Shown here: positions 14,609 to 18,631 of the stretch, in pieces
Position numbering within the stretch: the first letter of the stretch is position 1
How the letters are laid out: the number at the start of each line of letters is the position of its first letter
NCBI GenBank assembly: GCA_944392065.1
Contig: CALXVO010000012.1
Span: 1 to 18,631 of the forward strand
Length of the DNA stretch: 18,631 bases
Reading direction: 5' to 3'
Source: an uncultured Clostridia bacterium
GTDB taxonomy: Bacteria; Bacillota; Clostridia; TANB77; CAG-508
The notes under the pieces: generated by a model
Seen by the model: the letters and a program-made list of their open reading frames with translations, nothing else
Database searches by the model: none
What the model was told of the DNA's origin: nothing
Position numbers and translations under genes: made by a program

Positions 14609-14637
14609 TTGGAAAAATATGTAAAAAAGAATATAAT
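14609..14637 (+). promoter_or_regulatory. spoIIA operon promoter
   Basis: TTGGAA (14609-14614), 17 bases, TATAAT (14632-14637) reads as a sigma-A promoter. The same DNA holds a sigma-H-like pair, ATTGGAAAA (14608-14616) and AAAGAAT (14626-14632), though its spacer is about two bases short. Family knowledge (sigma-H and Spo0A control spoIIA in Bacillus) favours sigma-H; the sequence does not decide. The leader would be about 20 bases. Confidence 0.5.
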
Positions 14638-14665
14638 TAGAAAAAACTAAGGAGGGGTGAAACTT

Positions 14666-14974
14666 TTGAATATTAACTTTATAAAACAGGACAAGCAGCT
14701 AATAGTAGAAATCACAGAAGAAATAGACCACCATGTGGCAGAAAAAATAAGGAGGAAAGTAGATGATGAAATTACACGATATATGCCTAGAAAAACTATA
14801 TTTGATTTCAGTAGGGTTACTTTTATGGATAGTGCAGGAATAGGAATGATTATTGGGAGATACAAAATGATGAAACTTATAGGAGGAAGTTTGGAAATTG
14901 TGAATATAAGTCAAACTGTTAGAAGAATACTGGAAATGAGTGGAATAGATAGAATTATTCCTATGGCAAGTTAA
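14666..14974 (+). CDS. spoIIAA: Anti-sigma-F factor antagonist SpoIIAA
   Basis: STAS-domain protein that, when unphosphorylated, binds SpoIIAB and frees sigma-F in the forespore. The 102-residue protein has ITEEIDHHVAEKIRRKVD (16-33), the phosphorylation site S56 in TFMDSAGIGMIIGRYK, and the end LEMSGIDRIIPM, closely like Bacillus SpoIIAA. Start choice: TTG 14666 is 10 bases after AAGGAGG (14649-14655). The in-frame GTG at 14657 is only 1 base from it and is rejected. It is first in the spoIIA operon. Unlike the tight Bacillus arrangement, 125 bases separate it from spoIIAB. Confidence 0.93.
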   Translation: MNINFIKQDKQLIVEITEEIDHHVAEKIRRKVDDEITRYMPRKTIFDFSRVTFMDSAGIGMIIGRYKMMKLIGGSLEIVNISQTVRRILEMSGIDRIIPMAS

Positions 14975-15003
14975 TTTGAGGTAGGCTTTTTTGATGTAAA
15001 AAA

Positions 15004-15083
15004 CTAAAAGGGGGGCAGTAGTGTAAAAAAGCAATGTCTGTCCCAATTATCAAAAACTGACAAAGAAACTGTCCTAATTAGAA
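15004..15083. repeat. Degenerate REP-like sequence between spoIIAA and spoIIAB
   Basis: Decayed pieces of the window's palindrome family: CTAAAAGGGGGGCAG at 15004-15018, then two half-units ending CTGTCCCAATTA and CTGTCCTAATTAG. The half-units resemble the right part of the intact element at 8685-8712 (AAAAAAGCCTGTCCCCAATT). The perfect pairing is lost. It fills most of the unusual gap in the spoIIA operon. Confidence 0.65.
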
Positions 15084-15099
15084 TGGAGGAATTTTAAAA

Positions 15100-15573
15100 A
15101 TGTATGATAATGAAATGAAATTAGAATTTTTAAGTAAGTCTTGTAATGAAGCTTTTGCAAGAATTACAGTTGCAGCTTTTGCATCGCAGTTAGATCCGAC
15201 TATAGAAGAACTTGCAGATATAAAAACTGCAGTATCTGAGGCAGTAACAAACTCTATAATTCATGGATATGAAGATAGTGAGGGAATTATAAAGATAAAG
15301 GGGAAAATAATAAAAAATACGATTGAAATAGAAATTTCAGATACAGGAAAAGGTATTGAAAATATTGAGTTAGCACGTAAACCGCTATATACAACAAAAG
15401 CAAATTTGGAAAGGTCTGGGATGGGATTTACCATAATGGAAAATTTTATGGATGAGGTGCAAATAGATTCTGTTTTAGGACTAGGTACAAAGGTAATAAT
15501 GAGAAAAAAAATAAAAAAGCATTTAGTAAATATTGAGGAAGAAGAATTTGCTAGTTTAGGAGGAGTGAGCTAA
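15100..15573 (+). CDS. spoIIAB: Anti-sigma-F factor / SpoIIAA kinase SpoIIAB
   Basis: GHKL-fold serine kinase of 157 residues that holds sigma-F inactive and phosphorylates SpoIIAA. It retains the sigma-contacting arginine (R21 in NEAFARITVAAF), the N-box VSEAVTNSIIHGY (45-57), the G1 box DTGKGI (81-86), KPLYTTK and the ATP lid LERSGMGFTIMENF (103-116). It is nearly superimposable on Bacillus SpoIIAB, with a slightly longer acidic C-terminus. ATG 15100 is 10 bases after GGAGG. Its stop directly abuts the sigF start, so these two are tightly coupled even though spoIIAA is set apart. Confidence 0.95.
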   Translation: MYDNEMKLEFLSKSCNEAFARITVAAFASQLDPTIEELADIKTAVSEAVTNSIIHGYEDSEGIIKIKGKIIKNTIEIEISDTGKGIENIELARKPLYTTKANLERSGMGFTIMENFMDEVQIDSVLGLGTKVIMRKKIKKHLVNIEEEEFASLGGVS

Positions 15574-16320
15574 GTGCTAGAAAACAGTTTGTATGAGAAT
15601 AAAGTAGAGGACATCATAAAAGCTCAAAAAGGAGATAAGTCTGCAATGGAAAAACTTATAACAGATAATAATGGACTTATCTGGAGCATTGTGAAAAGAT
15701 TTAAAGATAGAGGATATGAAATCGATGATTTGTATCAAATAGCTGTGATGGGATTTATGAGATCTATAAAAAAATTTGATACAAGTTTTGATGTCAGACT
15801 TTCTACATATGCTGTTCCATACATATTAGGAGAAATAAGAAGATATATACAAACAGAAGGACCAATAAAAGTTAGTAGGAGTATAAAAGAACTATTATAT
15901 AAAATATCAGAAGTGCAAAAAGAATACTTAAAACATGGAAAAGAAGCTACAATAGAAGAAATAGCTAAAGAAGTAGGAGTAGCTAAAGAAGAAATAGTAG
16001 TTGCTTTAGAAAGTAAAGTACCTGTAAATTCAATTTATGAAAGTGAATCAGTAGATGAGGATGGAGTTAGTATAATTGACAAAATAAGTACTGGGGTAGA
16101 TGAGCAAAATCTAATTACCAATAAAATTGCAATATTGGATTTGATAAAAAATCTAGAAGAAAGAGAAAAACAAGTAATTTTACTTCGATATTACAGAGGA
16201 AAAACGCAAACAGAAATTGCACGAATTATGAACATAAATCAAGTACAAGTGTCAAGAATAGAGAGAAAAGTTTTAGATACTATGAGAAGAAAGCTTACAG
16301 AGGGAGTAATTACTGCATGA
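15574..16320 (+). CDS. sigF: Forespore sigma factor SigF
   Basis: First compartment-specific sporulation sigma factor. The 248-residue protein has region 2 at about 34-92 (NNGLIWSIVKRFKDRGYE, DDLYQIAVMGFMRSIKKFD, LSTYAVPYILGEIRRYI), region 3 at about 100-165 and the region 4 helix-turn-helix at about 195-243 (LEEREKQVILLRYYRGKTQTE, QVQVSRIERKVL). Gene order after spoIIAA-spoIIAB separates it from the similar SigG. The GTG start at 15574 follows directly on the spoIIAB stop and is served by TAGGAGG inside spoIIAB. Confidence 0.95.
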   Translation: MLENSLYENKVEDIIKAQKGDKSAMEKLITDNNGLIWSIVKRFKDRGYEIDDLYQIAVMGFMRSIKKFDTSFDVRLSTYAVPYILGEIRRYIQTEGPIKVSRSIKELLYKISEVQKEYLKHGKEATIEEIAKEVGVAKEEIVVALESKVPVNSIYESESVDEDGVSIIDKISTGVDEQNLITNKIAILDLIKNLEEREKQVILLRYYRGKTQTEIARIMNINQVQVSRIERKVLDTMRRKLTEGVITA

Positions 16321-16362
16321 AAATATTAAAATATCTAATATTGGTACTAATCCATTTGGAGT

Positions 16363-16388
16363 ATAATGTGTATAGTAGTACACATTAT
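16363..16388. other. Palindrome between sigF and spoIID
   Basis: Perfect 10-base arms ATAATGTGTA and TACACATTAT enclose TAGTAG. T-rich sequence follows loosely (TAATATGTTTT). It could be the sigF terminator or an operator for spoIID. No convincing sigma-E promoter could be picked out in the 115-base gap. Confidence 0.45.
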
Positions 16389-16435
16389 TAATATGTTTTA
16401 ATAAATATTTATAGAACAAAACAGGAAAGAGAAAA

Positions 16436-17446
16436 ATGAGAAAAATTTTTATATATTTTTTAGTATTAGTGTTTATTTGTTTTGCAATACCAATCATATT
16501 TACTAAGGAATTTTCTACAAGAACGTATTCTCAAAATGTGGATATGAGTAATTCGAATAATAAAGGTGCATTAGAGGAATCTACATATGATTATGATGAA
16601 TATAATACCATAAAGTTATTGCATGTAGATACAGAAACAATAGAGGAAATTGATTTAGATGAATATCTATATGGTGTAGTATCGGCTGAAATGCCTGCCT
16701 CTTTTGAAGAAGAGGCGTTAAAAGCACAAGCTGTTGTAGCAAGAACGTATACGATATATAAAGTAGTAAATAATGACGGAAAACATGGGGAAGCAGATAT
16801 TTGTGATGATTCAACTTGTTGTCAAGCATGGATTTCTAAAAATGACAGATTTTCAAAATGGGATGAAGATGAAAGAGAATATAATTGGAATAAAATTGTA
16901 AATGCAGTAAATAGTACGCAAGGAAAAATTATTACATATGAAGGTAAGCCAATAAATGCATTTTTTCATTCCAATAGTGGTGGTACGACAGAAGCACCAA
17001 TAGATGTATGGGGTGGAAGTGGATATCCATATTTGCAGTCGGTGTCTACATCAGGAGAAGATGCATATAGCCAATATAGTTCAGAGGCAATATTTACAAA
17101 AGAAGAGTTTAAAGAAAAAATAAAAAAAGTGCATAGCAATTTTGAAATAGATTTTGCTGAAGAAGATTGTATAAAAATAGAAGAATATACTGACGGAAAC
17201 AGAGTAAAAACAATAAAAATTGGTAATTTGAAATTGTCTGGAGTAGAGGTAAGAACCATTTTGGGATTAAGATCTGCTAATTTTAAAATAACAATAACTG
17301 ATGATGAAATAAAATTTGAAGTTACTGGATATGGTCATGGAGTAGGAATGAGTCAAACTGGTGCAGATAGTTTGGCAAAGGAAGGCAGTAATTATGAAGA
17401 TATAATACATCATTATTATACAAATGTAGAGATAGTAGACATGTAG
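16436..17446 (+). CDS. spoIID: Stage II sporulation protein D (SpoIID)
   Basis: Membrane-anchored peptidoglycan lytic transglycosylase of the engulfment machinery, made in the mother cell. The 336-residue protein has an N-terminal membrane segment (about 4-23), then the SpoIID domain with the catalytic glutamate E85 in VVSAEMPASFEEEALKAQAVVARTY. H117, C123 and C129 have the H-x5-C-x5-C spacing reported as a zinc site in Clostridioides difficile SpoIID; C128 is adjacent. HSNSGGTTE and the terminal GYGHGVGMSQTGA are family hallmarks. The start has a purine-rich AGGAAAGAG site. It follows sigF, with the SpoIIQ-like gene next. Confidence 0.93.
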   Translation: MRKIFIYFLVLVFICFAIPIIFTKEFSTRTYSQNVDMSNSNNKGALEESTYDYDEYNTIKLLHVDTETIEEIDLDEYLYGVVSAEMPASFEEEALKAQAVVARTYTIYKVVNNDGKHGEADICDDSTCCQAWISKNDRFSKWDEDEREYNWNKIVNAVNSTQGKIITYEGKPINAFFHSNSGGTTEAPIDVWGGSGYPYLQSVSTSGEDAYSQYSSEAIFTKEEFKEKIKKVHSNFEIDFAEEDCIKIEEYTDGNRVKTIKIGNLKLSGVEVRTILGLRSANFKITITDDEIKFEVTGYGHGVGMSQTGADSLAKEGSNYEDIIHHYYTNVEIVDM

Positions 17447-17463
17447 TTAATGTCTACATAAAA

Positions 17464-17490
17464 ATACATCTGCCTTTCTGGCAGATGTAT
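17464..17490 (+). terminator. Hairpin after spoIID
   Basis: Perfect 11-base arms ATACATCTGCC and GGCAGATGTAT surround TTTCT. It lies 18 bases after the spoIID stop. A second, smaller pair (GTAGACA/TGTCTAC, 17435-17457) overlaps the stop codon. There is no following T run. Confidence 0.5.
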
Positions 17491-17623
17491 CATATGTACT
17501 ACGTGAGACTAGTGAGGAAAAACAATTAATTTGTATAATTAAATTTTATATAAATCTGTATAAAACTCTCAAAAATGTAAATACTTATGATAAATACAAA
17601 AAGAAGGAAGGATTGATTTTTTT

Positions 17624-18433
17624 ATGAGAAGAGAAAGAAGAGGTATTGGAAAAGATCAGACAGATATTAAAAGAGTATTATACATTGCGGGAGGGATTTT
17701 ATCGCTTTCTATTATTGCATTTGTTGCAATATTTATACTTTATGGAAATGGTAATAATACTGAAACACAAATTGCTAGATACAATACATCAATAGTAGAT
17801 GATTATGCTACAAATTCTACAGAAGAAACAAGTACCCAGATGGGAAAAACCGTAAATGAAGTTCAAAATTCTGAAACAAATGAAGTATTGAATGAAATAA
17901 GTACTGATTCAGAAGAAGATACAACAAAATATGCAGTAAATACAAGTAAATTGGAAACAAATACGATAGCAGGAACAAATACTACAGAAAATGATGCAGA
18001 AGATAATACCGTGGAAGAAAAAGTAGCGGATCCAGAGTTTATGATGCCAGTAGAAGGAGAAATATTAAGAGAATATGCAAAAGATAGTTTGGTATATTCT
18101 ACAACTTTGGATGAATGGATTACACATAACGGAATAGATATAATAGCAGAAAAAACAACTGTGGTAAAAGCATCAGCAGAAGGAACAGTAAAATCAATAA
18201 AAAATGATCCAAGGTATGGTCTTACAGTAGTAATAGAGCATGTGAATGGATTTAAAACAGTATATTCAAATTTGCTTACTGCTGAATTTATAGAAGAAGG
18301 CGAACAAGTTAAACAAGGTCAAACAATAGGAACTGTTGGAAATACTGCAACATTTGAAATTGCAGATGAATCGCATCTTCACTTTGAAATATTAAAGAAT
18401 GATGAATATGTTGATCCAGAATTGTATATTTAG
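17624..18433 (+). CDS. spoIIQ: SpoIIQ-like M23/LytM membrane protein
   Basis: A 269-residue forespore membrane protein candidate: a basic cytoplasmic N-terminus, one membrane helix (about 18-40), a Thr/Asn/Glu-rich linker (about 41-137) and a C-terminal LytM/M23 domain (about 140-266). The zinc motifs are complete: H168-x3-D172 in THNGIDI and H251-x-H253 in HLHFE, as in clostridial SpoIIQ and unlike Bacillus SpoIIQ, which lost the site. Position directly after spoIID matches the clostridial arrangement. In sporulation SpoIIQ pairs across the membranes with SpoIIIAH. A general M23 endopeptidase is the alternative. AAGGAAGG about 14 bases upstream is a rather distant ribosome binding site. Confidence 0.82.
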   Translation: MRRERRGIGKDQTDIKRVLYIAGGILSLSIIAFVAIFILYGNGNNTETQIARYNTSIVDDYATNSTEETSTQMGKTVNEVQNSETNEVLNEISTDSEEDTTKYAVNTSKLETNTIAGTNTTENDAEDNTVEEKVADPEFMMPVEGEILREYAKDSLVYSTTLDEWITHNGIDIIAEKTTVVKASAEGTVKSIKNDPRYGLTVVIEHVNGFKTVYSNLLTAEFIEEGEQVKQGQTIGTVGNTATFEIADESHLHFEILKNDEYVDPELYI

Positions 18434-18490
18434 AAAATTTTGTGGCTCAGCATAGCAATCAAATGAGTCAAATACAAGTATGTTTTAGAG

Positions 18491-18535
18491 TAAACTAGCA
18501 ACCTTAAAAATAAATTTTTTAAGGTTGCTAGTTTA
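18491..18535. terminator. Strong hairpin after the spoIIQ-like gene
   Basis: Perfect 20-base arms (18491-18510 and 18516-18535) enclose TAAAT. It is symmetrical enough to act in both directions. The remaining sequence to 18631 is AT-rich and shows no coding or RNA gene that I can support. Confidence 0.6.
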
Positions 18536-18631
18536 TGTGCAATTACACAACAGAAGTTACTGTTCAGCGTGAATTTGTAGTATACGTCTTAGTAGTATGT
18601 ATATTTCTCAAATTTTTTTGTACCTTGCTGT

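Noticed and set aside
8644..15083. The repeated palindromes as a CRISPR array.
   Set aside because: Copies are kilobases apart, between unrelated genes, with no regular spacers and no cas genes.
17447..17623. A sigma-F promoter for the spoIIQ-like gene.
   Set aside because: GTATA-like hexamers are present, but no matching GG-type -10 lies at the right distance.

Overview
The window looks like a chromosomal segment of a low-G+C, spore-forming, probably anaerobic Bacillota (class Clostridia). The grounds are strongly AT-biased codon use, AGGAGG-type ribosome binding sites, a spoIIA operon (spoIIAA-spoIIAB-sigF) followed by spoIID and a SpoIIQ-like gene, and a two-gene SufC/SufB iron-sulfur system. 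The species cannot be fixed from the sequence alone. Everything seen is chromosomal housekeeping or sporulation content. I found no tRNA, rRNA, CRISPR array, transposase or phage gene.

Layout. 1-158: a long imperfect inverted repeat (MITE-like). 284-1938: sufC-sufB, overlapping by one base. 2001-3165 (minus): asd, convergent with sufB across a shared hairpin. 3288-4031: rsmE. 4108-5040: a Lys/Asn-rich four-helix membrane protein of unknown function. 5101-6177: remA-rpoZ-gmk. 6409-10297: priA-def-fmt. 10462-13285: two membrane glycosyltransferases (GT2, then GT-C). 13376-14371 (minus): a metal-dependent amidohydrolase with a cysteine-rich insert. 14666-16320: spoIIAA-spoIIAB-sigF behind putative Spo0A boxes. 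16436-17446: spoIID. 17624-18433: a SpoIIQ-like LytM protein. Short palindromic repeats built around a GGGGAC-A-GTCCCC core are scattered between genes, including inside the spoIIA operon.

Most interesting observation. Two unrelated core genes, asd (minus strand) and priA (plus strand), are each broken by exactly one extra base, and both breaks sit in the same context: in-frame TCA, an extra C, then a glycine codon GGN (TCA-C-GGN). Read in the zero frame, each site is TCA followed by CGG. By my reading of about 5,400 codons in the window, CGG occurs in frame only three times, and two of these are the frameshift sites. Other TCA-GGN Ser-Gly pairs, including one in asd and two in gmk, are intact. 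A single +1 shift at each site restores a full-length, family-typical protein. This fits either programmed +1 frameshifting at a hungry or near-unassigned CGG codon, or a context-specific insertion artefact. It is the best candidate here for something undescribed, and raw reads, relatives and peptides could settle it.

The genes fall into functional blocks: Fe-S assembly (sufCB), aspartate-family amino acid and diaminopimelate supply (asd), ribosome, translation-initiation and nucleotide housekeeping (rsmE, rpoZ, gmk, def, fmt), replication restart (priA), envelope glycan assembly (the glycosyltransferases), and the forespore sigma-factor switch plus engulfment machinery (spoIIA, spoIID, spoIIQ-like).
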